From Owenweeksia sp964619125 (GTDB lineage Bacteria; Bacteroidota; Bacteroidia; Flavobacteriales; Schleiferiaceae): DNA of 8,171 nucleotides. Both the position numbers and the translations under genes were made by a program. Under the pieces are notes generated by a model, which saw nothing but the letters and a program-made list of their open reading frames with translations, searched no databases and had not been told where the DNA came from. Of this stretch, positions 1 to 7,806 are shown in pieces. Each line of letters begins with the position of its first letter. The first letter of the stretch is position 1. The stretch is taken from positions 1 to 8,171 of the forward strand of contig CAZUCA010000092.1 in NCBI GenBank assembly GCA_964619125.1. The letters are read 5' to 3'.

Positions 1-215
1 ATATCGGTGATAAGCCCATGAGCACCTCCAGGGTATTGGGGAGATTCATCGATTTTCCCTTCAAAGGACTCAGGGTACCTTTCGAAAGTTTCTGCCGTGA
101 TTACTGCTTCGTAATTGTGCTGGTCACGATAGGCCTGGGACGGCCAACCTGACTCGTTTAATGTGCCACAGGAACATAGAAAGAGGGTGACTATTAATGC
201 TGATAATCTTTTCAT
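1..215 (-). CDS. Putative lipoprotein with a TonB-C-like motif, 5' part only
   Basis: This is the start of a gene that runs off the left edge; 71 codons are visible, beginning at ATG (213-215) and reading leftward. The product starts MKRLSALIVTLFLCSC, a classic lipoprotein signal: positive n-region, hydrophobic core, and lipobox L13-C14-S15 with Cys16 as the lipidated residue. No run of acidic residues follows Cys16, so there is no obvious surface-export signal of the Bacteroidota type. Residues about 56-71 read IDESPQYPGGAHGLITD. This resembles the 'v-e-x-P-x-[FY]-P-G-G-x-x-x-[LI]' stretch that commonly precedes or opens TonB C-terminal-like domains in Bacteroidota proteins, so the missing part may be such a domain. 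That assignment is inference from one short motif. The gene lies 185 bases downstream of tamL on the same strand. Ribosome binding is weak (AGGAAC about 9 bases before the ATG), as is usual in this phylum. The lipoprotein call is firm; the domain call is tentative. Confidence 0.72.
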   Translation of the reverse strand, partial: MKRLSALIVTLFLCSCGTLNESGWPSQAYRDQHNYEAVITAETFERYPESFEGKIDESPQYPGGAHGLITD

Positions 216-289
216 AAGGCTGGTTCCTAGGGATCGTAAAGTACTTAGTTTTTAATTAGGTTTTTTCACCCCGGACTAGGCCCGATGGT

Positions 290-314
290 TATCGCCTGCC
301 TGGCGATAGACAGG
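290..314. repeat. Intergenic palindromic element with two overlapping hairpins
   Basis: In the gap between tamL and the left-edge lipoprotein gene are two mutually exclusive inverted repeats. The first pairs TATCGCC (290-296) with GGCGATA (302-308), a perfect 7-bp stem with a 5-base loop. The second pairs CCTGCCT (295-301) with AGACAGG (308-314), 7 bp with one mismatch that becomes a G-U pair in the minus-strand transcript, around the loop GGCGAT. No T-run follows on the minus strand (the nearby T-run at 261-266 is on the plus strand), so it is not a standard terminator for tamL. The shape resembles short palindromic repeats dispersed between genes in some Bacteroidota genomes, but only one copy is in this window, so that identity is inferred. 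Confidence 0.45.
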
Positions 315-400
315 GGCGGGTCTCAGGCTTTGTTATAAAATTGAGCATGACCGGTCCGATCACTATTGGACTTTCGCCCGGAATGATCTTGACCTTTAAT

Positions 401-2689
401 TTAAAACGGATACCCAATCGCGAAATTCCACACCAGCTTTTTGAAAGCAGGGCTCTTTACCCAATGGCTGCCCTCCACTTCATAGGGGTAGCGCAGGGGG
501 TGGCCCAGATCGAGGCGTAGCACCAGTACATCAATATCGAGGCGAATACCGAAACCGGTGCCCATTGCTATTTGCTGGCTCCAGTCAGCAGTGAATTTTC
601 CCCCAGGGACGTCGGGGTTGTTGTTCCACAGCCAGATATTGCCGGCATCAAAAAACACTGCGCCTTTGAGCAGGCTCACCAGGGGAAAACGATATTCGGT
701 ATTGAGTTCCAGGCGCAGGTCGCCCGACTGATCGAAAAAGGTGAAATCACCGGTATCAGGCGGGTTGTAGGTGCCAGGGCCCAATGAGCGCACTTCAAAA
801 GCACGAATACTGTGGGGGCCACCGGCGTAGTACTGCTTGATATAAGGTAGGGATTGTGAGTTGCCATAAGGATACCCCACCCCAATAAAAAAGCGGCTCA
901 CCAATTGGCTTTCCTCGCCCAGCTGGAGGTAATGACGAAAATCAAGGTCACCTTTGAGGTACTGGGCGTAAGGGAGTCCAAAAAGGGTGCTGTCATCACT
1001 GCTGCTCCTGAGTAGGTCGGTGATGAGGCTGGCCTGTTCAAAGCTGCTGTTAAAGTAGAATTCATTTTTCTTATCCGTCTCACCCAGTTCGCTGTATTGA
1101 AAGGTATAATTCATGGCGGGGATAAACTGGTCTTCGAAACTGCGCTCCAGAAAACGGTTGTCATCCAGGATAGACTGGAAGTCAGGGGTTATATTGCTGA
1201 TCCTGGTATAATTGAGCGAAAAGGGGTTGATCTCGTGGTAGATGTATTTACTGGAATTCCAGTTGTAACCAAAGGAAACCAGGAAGGAGTTAACGGTATA
1301 ATAAAGTGCCCGTTGCTGCAGGGTGTAATTGAGTTTGAGCTTGGTATTGGGAATGCCGTAGGCCTTTTTCGGGTCTACTTTAATAAGGGGCGCTATCAGG
1401 CGGGGCCAGTTAAGGGAGTTACCCAGCTGAAACTGGAAATTGTTTAGGCCGCTACTGTTGCCCCGCGAGATTTGAAATTCGTAGGCAATATTTCCTGACA
1501 CCTCGTAGATCTCGCCGCCGTTAAAAACATTGCGGTTCTGCAGGGTGATATGGTAACCCGGGCCCGCAAAACCGGTAGATTTGGTAACCCCCTGCATACC
1601 GGTACGGATATTATATTTCTTACCCGGCGTGAGCAGAATAGAAGCGTTGAGGTAGCCCAGCGAATCGTTCTGCAAGGAGTCAACCACATCGTAGCGAATG
1701 CTGGCGAACTGATAGATACCGATGGACGAGAGCCGGCGGGTGCTAAGGTCGCTGTAGCGCTTATTGTAAAGTTCCCCCGGCTCCACAATTATGTATTCCC
1801 GCAATAGCGGCGGCTTAAAGTACAACCGCTCCTGCAGGAAGTGAATGCTGTCAACAGTTACTGTGTCGTGTACCGCTTTGTGAAAATTTTCCAGCGTATA
1901 GTCGGGGTATACGTATACCTGGTTAATGCGGTAGGGCACGTGCGATTCGTGCGGTGGCTCCGCCTTCATATCCAGGTAGAGATCAAATAGAGGCTCGTCG
2001 TACTGATTGGTGTCGGAGTCAAAGATCAGGTAGTCGCCATTGAAGCGGTAGTAGCCACGTTCCTTCAGGTAATTGTCTATCCGTCGTCGTTCCTGCTTAA
2101 AGTAATCAAGGTCGAAGCGGGTGCCCTGGGTGAGATCGGTTTCGGCCATTGAATAGCGGATAAGACTATCGATTTCGATGGTGTCGCGCAGGTATTGGTA
2201 GGTCTCCTGGTGGTAGGCTTCACCCACTTCCACCCGGTAGCGGGCAGAGGCGGTGCGCTCTTTTTCCTCCACGGAGCTGGTGATGCGGGGGTAAAAGAAG
2301 CCGTTGTTGATGGAGCGGTTTTTTAGGATTTTCTCCACTTCTTCCAGTTGCAGGTCGCTGAGGTACACCGGCTCTTCGCCAAAGCGCTTATTGATAAAGC
2401 GGGTGATAAATCCGGCTTCCTGGCGCTCCACTTTGTAATGGGCCCACAGCCCTACCCGCATCCAGAAAAACCTGGAGTTAGGCTTGGGATATACCGCGCG
2501 GTTGAGGGCGGAACTTAATTCCTGGCGCTCATTTTTGGGTGCGGGCGTCTCTACCTCCACCGCAGCACCGGTGTAAAGCTTTTCATCTTCAGGTACATAT
2601 TTCAAGGCATTGCAGGCGCTGAAAAATGGTAACGCCAGCAGAAGCAAGCCACGATAAAGCCAGCATTTAAATTGTCGCTTAGTCCTCAT
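401..2689 (-). CDS. tamL: TamL: lipoprotein-type Omp85/BamA-family outer-membrane assembly protein
   Basis: The product is 762 residues from the ATG at 2687-2689, a usual length for Bacteroidota TamL. The signal sequence is MRTKRQF... followed by a GLLLLALPFFSAC core: the lipobox F23-S24-A25 precedes Cys26, so this is a lipidated variant of TamA. Residues about 28-340 form the periplasmic part, with approximately three POTRA-type beta-alpha-alpha-beta units (the clearest at about 167-245 and 250-340). A beta-barrel domain follows from about 347 to the end. The Omp85 loop-6 motif appears as GGPHSIRAF (623-631), with IRAF in place of the common VRGF, followed by VRSLGPG. The last residues, WNFAIGYPF, match an outer-membrane beta-signal ending in Phe. 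Longer starts exist: ATG at 2690-2692, and a KR-rich extension up to 2788 lying inside tamB. The extension would put about 33 extra residues before the signal peptide, so I reject it. Known family role: outer-membrane partner of TamB in outer-membrane assembly. BamA itself is unlikely, given the lipobox and the tamB neighbour. Confidence 0.92.
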   Translation of the reverse strand: MRTKRQFKCWLYRGLLLLALPFFSACNALKYVPEDEKLYTGAAVEVETPAPKNERQELSSALNRAVYPKPNSRFFWMRVGLWAHYKVERQEAGFITRFINKRFGEEPVYLSDLQLEEVEKILKNRSINNGFFYPRITSSVEEKERTASARYRVEVGEAYHQETYQYLRDTIEIDSLIRYSMAETDLTQGTRFDLDYFKQERRRIDNYLKERGYYRFNGDYLIFDSDTNQYDEPLFDLYLDMKAEPPHESHVPYRINQVYVYPDYTLENFHKAVHDTVTVDSIHFLQERLYFKPPLLREYIIVEPGELYNKRYSDLSTRRLSSIGIYQFASIRYDVVDSLQNDSLGYLNASILLTPGKKYNIRTGMQGVTKSTGFAGPGYHITLQNRNVFNGGEIYEVSGNIAYEFQISRGNSSGLNNFQFQLGNSLNWPRLIAPLIKVDPKKAYGIPNTKLKLNYTLQQRALYYTVNSFLVSFGYNWNSSKYIYHEINPFSLNYTRISNITPDFQSILDDNRFLERSFEDQFIPAMNYTFQYSELGETDKKNEFYFNSSFEQASLITDLLRSSSDDSTLFGLPYAQYLKGDLDFRHYLQLGEESQLVSRFFIGVGYPYGNSQSLPYIKQYYAGGPHSIRAFEVRSLGPGTYNPPDTGDFTFFDQSGDLRLELNTEYRFPLVSLLKGAVFFDAGNIWLWNNNPDVPGGKFTADWSQQIAMGTGFGIRLDIDVLVLRLDLGHPLRYPYEVEGSHWVKSPAFKKLVWNFAIGYPF

Positions 2690-5600
2690 CATCCTCCTCT
2701 TTTTCGGTCTCGCCTTCACTTTCCTCTTCTTCCTCTTTGGCCTCATCGTTAGGTGTGTCCTCGCTCCACAGTTCCTCCCAGGTGTCAAATTCCTTATTGA
2801 AAAGAATGCCCAGGCCGGTTACAATCACCTGTCCTTCCACTATATCCTGGTACTCATCCTTGCGGAATGCCCGGAGGCGGTAGTTGCCGTCCTCATCGAT
2901 GAGATACTCCACGCTCACATCACCTACCAGCTGTTTTTCCTGAGGTTGGCGCTCACCCTCAATTCCCACTTCGCTACCCACTTTTACAATTACGCGGTCA
3001 TCGAAAAAGGCTTTTTTAAGACTCACATTGAGGTCGGTACGACGTTCACCCTGGCCACTGCTGTAGTCGCGGTAGCTGTCCACATTCACATCGAGCTCAA
3101 CCCCCTTAATGTATTTGTCAGCCAGCTTATTGAGCTGCCCGGTAAGGAGCTTGCTAACGCTGTTGCGTGCCAGGTCTGAAGTAGGATTGCCATCATCGGT
3201 AACCGAGCCGGTGGGCAGAAAGCGGTCAAAAACGATCAACGAGAACACTTGCTTATTGAGCTCGGCCTCATTTTCATTGAGCTGGCGGATCTGGCTGTAA
3301 ACAGTGCCTCCAAAGGCGGCACGACTGTCTTCCGGCATGTCGAGGCCAAAGGAAATTTCCGGCTCACGGATGGTGCCCTCAATGTAGAGCATCACCTCAA
3401 AAGGAAGCTGCTGCTGGTAGCGCCCACCCGGGTCAGTCATCAGGCTCGAGGCCGAGGCCTCGGTTTTGTAGATGGCGGTTATGTCGAGCTCCGCCCCCTG
3501 GGGGTCGCCCGTCCACACTATCTTACTACCCTCCACCAGCATAAACTTCTTCTTAACCAGCTCATAGAGATTAAGCTGGTAGTGGCCATCACTCAGCTCA
3601 TAACGGCCGGTGAGGGTCATATTGCCATTGGGGCTTAGGTTGAAGTCAAGTCCGGCCTCACCCATAACAGTGAGGTTGTCTCCGGCCTGTGGATCCACCA
3701 CCACCTTTATGCGGGTGCCAGGTTCGAGGATAATGCGGGCGCTGAGATCGAAGCCGGTAATAGCACCGGCCACATCCTCCTCATCGGCAAAAATGTCGAT
3801 GCTGTCTTTCATATTGCGAAAGCGCACAATGCCCTGGCGACTTTCCATCTGGGCGGTGGAAGCCGGGATTACATAGGTGACATCGGTTTGCTCGGTAAGC
3901 CTTACCCGCGCCTCCACCACCGGCAGATTCATATCTCCGTCAATTTCAAGCTTGAGGTTTACTACGGCGGTGCCATAGAGGTCCGGGTTGTTTTCGTCGT
4001 CTACCTCCAACAGCCTGAAATCCTCCGCTTCCACCTCGAGATCGAAGCTGGGGTTGTTCAGATGCTCAAGGCCGATCTGGCCGTCAAGCACAAACTTGTT
4101 TCCATTTACATCGCTAAGACTGAAGTTGTCTAGGCTAATACCGTCATTGTTGACCTTAACATTTTCATTGTTAAGCCGGAAGACGGTGCCCAGCTTTACC
4201 GGCACCAGCCGCACCTGCTGGAAGTTGATGTTGCCATCGTACCGCAGGTCTGCCATGGCTCCCTTGAGCTCAAACTTACCACTAAGCTGCCCCTTGGTAC
4301 TGTCCAGTTGCTCGGGAACAAAGCCTTCCAGTAGTGGCATTTCCAGACGGCTCAGGTCTATGCTTATATCTACCTGCTGATCCTTACCGGAGGTGGTGTA
4401 GGTGCCGTTCAGGGCCAGATCTACCTGCGGTCCTGTCAAGTCAACTTCCAGATCGAAGAGCTGACTGCCGCGGTTATTACCCTTCAGGCTGAGAGTTCCC
4501 AGTTTGTTGCCCATGGCACCAAATTCCTCAATTTGCAGATCAGCGGTAAAACCGGGTGTTTGCTGGAGGTTAACCAAGCGGACTTGGCCATTGAGAAGAC
4601 CGCTGGCCGGAGCTTCATCCTCATTAAAAATGGAGAACAAGGCTTGCAGGGTAAAGCCATCGAGCTCAATGCTCATTTCATTATTATCTGCGGTAGATTG
4701 AATGGCCAGTTGCTGTTCATTACGACTTAGTACAAACTGGTCAAATGAGGGCTGGCCTTCCCGGAAGCGAATAGCATTGGCCTCCGGAATATTCCAGGGT
4801 TTGCCGTTGAGGGTGAGGTGAGCAGGATCGACACTCACCACCAGTTCTTCCTGGTTACCACTGATATCAACGGCAGTGTAAAATACTTCCTCTTCTTCGG
4901 CGTCCAGCACCTCGAAAAAGGCATTGCCTTGCCGGCCATTGAGGTCGATGTTGAGTTGGGTACGATGCATATCGACGGGATCGCGTAAAAAGCGGTCAAA
5001 GCTTAGGTTGACCTTCAGGGAGTCACGGTTGCCATCAAAGTCGAGGTAAAGCTGCGAGAGTTCAAAATCCTGGTATACGATTTCCGGCGCCTCCACGTCG
5101 AGCTGCAGAATGTCATCGGCGGGCTTAAAGGCGGTGGTAATCCTAATACTGTCCATGCGGCTGAGGCCCGGCAGCAGGATGTCGGTAAGAATAGGGGAGT
5201 CGGCAATGATAAATTCTCCTTTCATATCAAGGTCACGGTATTGCTGGACCTGCTTGAGAGAGTCCTTACTGAAGCCCTCCTGCACATAGGCTCTGATGGC
5301 ACTCACCAGGTTTTCCATGGAGCGGTTACCACTTAATGAACCTTGCAAAAATTCAGAATCAATTTCCAGCATGCTGTGGCTACTGTCATTTTCCAAAAGG
5401 GCAAAAAGGGAGTCGAGACGATAGGTGGTTTCACCGCGCATGAAAAGCCCGCTTGTCATAATAAGATCAGATTTAAACGACCGGGGGTTTCCCGAAAAGG
5501 AGGCCTCCAGCTCCGTGGCCACTTTAGCCCGGCCACTTAGCAGGTTGAGGTCTTGTAGATCGGCACCTTCAAGATTTAGCCTGAGGTTTGCATCAGTAAA

Positions 5601-7658
5601 GTCTTGTTTCAAAAAGGCTGCTGCATCAAGGGTAAAGCTCAGATTACTGTCGCGGTGACTGGCCGTGAGTGCTGCCTTTTGCTGAGCCACCCGGGCAGAA
5701 AGTTCCAGATTGCGGTAATCGTAATCGCGGTAAATTAATTGTTGAAAGTCAATGTCAGCGGTCAGCTGCAGGTTCTCAGGAGCTTTACCCTGTCCGTCGA
5801 AATCGAGACTTAGGGAAACCGGCTTCAAGTCACTGATGCCGGCCAGGGCTCCTACTTCAAAAGTTTGCAGCTTGAGCTGGCCCCGGTACGCCGGGACTGA
5901 CATGAGATCGCCAAAATTGCCGGTCAGTTGGGCTTGACCCTTCGGGGTACTCAGATTTACCCGGGCTCGTAAACGATGTACGCTCCCTTGCAGCGAGGCC
6001 TGCATATCGAGATAGGCCGGTAATTGTCCGGTATCGGTCAGCAAAGCCAGGTCAGCAGCGGTGGTATGAAGCCTTATAGCGGGCAAATCCACACTTATAT
6101 TGTTAGTGTCAGGTAAGCCATTGATCTCGCCGCTAAGGCTTAGGCGGGCTGTGCGAAGAGCCTCCACTTCCAGTTGGTTTATGCGCAGGTCAGAGAGCTG
6201 ACCAGAAAGCTCACCGTTAATGCGGATTGGATAGGGCGCCAACACCTGTATCAGGCTATCCTGACCCAGCGAGTCGTTAAAGTAAAAGGCATCGCGCAGG
6301 GAAAGGGAGGTGGACTCACCTAACTGAAGGGAAAGGGTACTGTTACCGGCCGGGTTGCTTAGGAGGCTGTCAAGGTGATTGAAACTGGCCCTGAGTGAAG
6401 CGTGTAGCTCGCTGTGGCCAGTTTGCAGGTCGAGGGAACTGATGCTCAGATTTTGAGGCTTGAGCTGAAATTCGCCGTCAAAATGGGCCAATTCAAAGCC
6501 ACCAGCTTCTTTAAAGGCCAGCTCTTTTAAGTCAACAGTAGCCAATCCTTCTTCCAGACGGACATCCTGCAAGCGGAAGCGGATATTTTGGAGTGAAAGA
6601 TGTTGGGGGTCAAAACTTCCCGCCTTGGGGGCCCCGCTGCCCTGATCAATTTGAAAATCAACCTGGTCGAATTCAAGCTCATTGACATTTAACTGCCAGT
6701 CGGGCCAGCTAAAAGTGCTACTGCTTTGTGGATTGGGGTCTGTATTGCTGTTTACCTCGGCCGCCGGTAACTTAACTTTCACATCACTGTTGGTCAACAA
6801 CAAGGTGGAACCAGTGATTTGCTGGTCAGACAGCAGTAGCTGTGATTCCCCAATCTGTAAATTTCCCAGCTTATAAATTGATTCGAAATCCTCAGTGGGG
6901 CTGGCGTACTTAAAAACAATGTTTTCGAGATTTATCTCTTGCCAGGTCAAATCAGGCAAGGGGGTGCTGCTTCTGTCCTCAGAAGGTGGCGGCAGTTTAA
7001 ACTGCACCAGCCGTCCGTAACTGTTGCGGAAATCCAGTTCTGCTACCGCGAAATGCATCTCTAGGGGGTCGATGTCGTCGGTTTGTAAATTCAGCTCTCC
7101 CAGCTGAAGATAACCCTCCATACCGGCAATGGAATCGAGATAGTGCAGTTGGAAGTCAGCCAGCTTTATAGGGCCGATCGAAATGCCGGGCGGTGTGGAA
7201 TCAGTGGTGTCAGCGGGAGGGGGCTGGCTATTATTGTCCGCCGGGGCCAGGGCGTCAATTATGAATTGAAAATTAAAAGTGCTGTCATTACCGCGACTAA
7301 TGTTGGCCTTTAACCCTGTCCAGTCGACCCGCGAGATGTGAATATTACCATTGATTAAAGGTAAAATACCCACGCCTGCTTCCAGCTGGTGGCTGTACAG
7401 CAGGGTATCGCTTTGCAGGCCTTCAAGGTAGAGCCCGTCCAACTGCAGATTGCCGCGAAAGGTGATAAAGAGCTTGTCGATTTCAACCGCCGTACCGGTT
7501 TTGTCGGAGACATAGTTGGTGGCATAGTTGGTGATTTTTTGCTGCGCCCAGGGAGTGCGGATCAGGATTATGATCAGCAGGAGCAAAGCCAGCCCGATCA
7601 AAATAAGGATGCCGAGCCATTTGGCGATGGATCGTAAAATTTTGCGCAGTTTTCCCAA
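2679..7658 (-). CDS. tamB: TamB: translocation and assembly module inner-membrane/periplasmic protein (DUF490 family)
   Basis: The product is 1659 residues, longer than the E. coli protein (about 1260) but in the usual Bacteroidota range. Residues 1-13 are basic and 14-33 form one transmembrane helix, followed by RTPWAQ and then VSDKTGTAVEIDKLFITF (about 51-68), a typical opening of Bacteroidota TamB. The body is a long series of short alternating beta strands rich in L-D-L and S-L patterns, with few Cys, as expected for a beta-taco rod. The C-terminal TamB/DUF490 domain spans about 1240-1630, including ESRQGIVRF (about 1272), LTGRYELSDGHYQLNL (about 1347) and FEVMLYIEGTIREPEISF. After FDTWEELW there is an acidic tail of about 30 residues, mostly Glu and Asp. 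The start is TTG (7656-7658): the frame is closed upstream by TGA at 7701-7703, and no in-frame ATG occurs before about residue 180, which would lose the membrane anchor. CTG at 7686-7688 is an alternative. The stop overlaps tamL by 11 bases. Known family role: bridging the periplasm with TamA/TamL for outer-membrane protein or lipid delivery. Confidence 0.94.
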   Translation of the reverse strand: MGKLRKILRSIAKWLGILILIGLALLLLIIILIRTPWAQQKITNYATNYVSDKTGTAVEIDKLFITFRGNLQLDGLYLEGLQSDTLLYSHQLEAGVGILPLINGNIHISRVDWTGLKANISRGNDSTFNFQFIIDALAPADNNSQPPPADTTDSTPPGISIGPIKLADFQLHYLDSIAGMEGYLQLGELNLQTDDIDPLEMHFAVAELDFRNSYGRLVQFKLPPPSEDRSSTPLPDLTWQEINLENIVFKYASPTEDFESIYKLGNLQIGESQLLLSDQQITGSTLLLTNSDVKVKLPAAEVNSNTDPNPQSSSTFSWPDWQLNVNELEFDQVDFQIDQGSGAPKAGSFDPQHLSLQNIRFRLQDVRLEEGLATVDLKELAFKEAGGFELAHFDGEFQLKPQNLSISSLDLQTGHSELHASLRASFNHLDSLLSNPAGNSTLSLQLGESTSLSLRDAFYFNDSLGQDSLIQVLAPYPIRINGELSGQLSDLRINQLEVEALRTARLSLSGEINGLPDTNNISVDLPAIRLHTTAADLALLTDTGQLPAYLDMQASLQGSVHRLRARVNLSTPKGQAQLTGNFGDLMSVPAYRGQLKLQTFEVGALAGISDLKPVSLSLDFDGQGKAPENLQLTADIDFQQLIYRDYDYRNLELSARVAQQKAALTASHRDSNLSFTLDAAAFLKQDFTDANLRLNLEGADLQDLNLLSGRAKVATELEASFSGNPRSFKSDLIMTSGLFMRGETTYRLDSLFALLENDSSHSMLEIDSEFLQGSLSGNRSMENLVSAIRAYVQEGFSKDSLKQVQQYRDLDMKGEFIIADSPILTDILLPGLSRMDSIRITTAFKPADDILQLDVEAPEIVYQDFELSQLYLDFDGNRDSLKVNLSFDRFLRDPVDMHRTQLNIDLNGRQGNAFFEVLDAEEEEVFYTAVDISGNQEELVVSVDPAHLTLNGKPWNIPEANAIRFREGQPSFDQFVLSRNEQQLAIQSTADNNEMSIELDGFTLQALFSIFNEDEAPASGLLNGQVRLVNLQQTPGFTADLQIEEFGAMGNKLGTLSLKGNNRGSQLFDLEVDLTGPQVDLALNGTYTTSGKDQQVDISIDLSRLEMPLLEGFVPEQLDSTKGQLSGKFELKGAMADLRYDGNINFQQVRLVPVKLGTVFRLNNENVKVNNDGISLDNFSLSDVNGNKFVLDGQIGLEHLNNPSFDLEVEAEDFRLLEVDDENNPDLYGTAVVNLKLEIDGDMNLPVVEARVRLTEQTDVTYVIPASTAQMESRQGIVRFRNMKDSIDIFADEEDVAGAITGFDLSARIILEPGTRIKVVVDPQAGDNLTVMGEAGLDFNLSPNGNMTLTGRYELSDGHYQLNLYELVKKKFMLVEGSKIVWTGDPQGAELDITAIYKTEASASSLMTDPGGRYQQQLPFEVMLYIEGTIREPEISFGLDMPEDSRAAFGGTVYSQIRQLNENEAELNKQVFSLIVFDRFLPTGSVTDDGNPTSDLARNSVSKLLTGQLNKLADKYIKGVELDVNVDSYRDYSSGQGERRTDLNVSLKKAFFDDRVIVKVGSEVGIEGERQPQEKQLVGDVSVEYLIDEDGNYRLRAFRKDEYQDIVEGQVIVTGLGILFNKEFDTWEELWSEDTPNDEAKEEEEESEGETEKEEDDED
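2693..2698 (-). promoter_or_regulatory. Candidate Shine-Dalgarno for tamL inside the end of tamB
   Basis: On the minus strand AGGAGG lies directly before the tandem ATG-ATG at 2692-2687, within a longer purine-rich stretch made by the Glu/Asp codons of the TamB tail. AGGAGG is 0 bases from the first ATG and 3 from the second, closer than usual; a partial AGAGG about 6 bases before the second ATG is better placed. Bacteroidota depend little on Shine-Dalgarno pairing, so this may be a by-product of the acidic codons. Coupled re-initiation from the overlapping tamB stop is an equally good explanation for how tamL is translated. Confidence 0.35.
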
Positions 7659-7747
7659 GCAGGATCGATCTTTTCTGTTTGTAGGCAGTTGCCGTAGAGC
7701 TCAAGAAATTAAGACTTTTTCAATAGAAAAGTTTTATGGGTATAAAT
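7659..7747 (-). promoter_or_regulatory. tamB leader; must hold the tamB promoter, no clear match
   Basis: Since a terminator closes the upstream gene at about 7750, the tamB-tamL promoter should lie in these roughly 90 AT-rich bases. On the minus strand I see TTG within CTATTGAAAAAG (about 7720-7731) and TAATTTCT shortly after it. These resemble parts of the Bacteroidota -33 (TTG) and -7 (TAnnTTTG) elements, but they are too close together to be one promoter. No strong ribosome binding site precedes the TTG start; the nearest purines are AAAAGA about 10 bases upstream. The location is inferred from gene layout, not from a recognised promoter. Confidence 0.3.
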
Positions 7748-7776
7748 AGGAAACCCCCGCTTTTAAGGGCGGGGGC
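7748..7776 (-). terminator. Rho-independent-type terminator of the lipocalin-like gene
   Basis: CCCCCGC (7754-7760) pairs perfectly with GCGGGGG (7769-7775), giving a 7-bp all-GC stem with an 8-base loop. Reading the minus strand, the stem is followed by TTTCCTATTTAT, a short U-rich tail. It begins about 30 bases after the stop codon of the gene at 7807. The other strand has no T-run after the stem, so it acts on minus-strand transcripts. It separates the lipocalin-like gene from tamB, making tamB the likely first gene of its own transcript. Confidence 0.75.
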
Positions 7777-7806
7777 TCTACCAAACAGGTTGGCAATCAC
7801 AAAAAA

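Noticed and set aside
236..243. TACTTTAC on the minus strand as a -7 promoter element for the left-edge lipoprotein gene
   Set aside because: It partly fits TAnnTTTG and is well placed about 20 bases before the ATG, but there is no TTG at the expected -33 spacing.
349..356. GACCGGTC palindrome between tamL and the left-edge gene
   Set aside because: An 8-base perfect palindrome is expected by chance at this scale, and no loop, T-run or second copy supports a function.
1097..1447. Plus-strand frame of 116 codons opposite the tamL barrel
   Set aside because: Antisense to conserved TamL barrel sequence with no domain or leader of its own.
2690..2788. KR-rich N-terminal extension of TamL inside the 3' end of tamB
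   Set aside because: It is the shifted-frame reading of the Glu/Asp codons of the TamB tail (GAA/GAG runs read as Lys/Arg). It would place a long basic stretch before an otherwise complete lipoprotein signal peptide.
2946..4380. Several plus-strand open frames of 60-130 codons across tamB
   Set aside because: They lie opposite a continuous, recognisable TamB frame, have no recognisable domains, and are expected shadows of a long gene.
7483..7704. Minus-strand frame of 73 codons overlapping the tamB start
   Set aside because: It has a TTG start and is out of frame with tamB; the tamB frame there gives a clear membrane anchor and conserved family sequence, and this one gives nothing recognisable.
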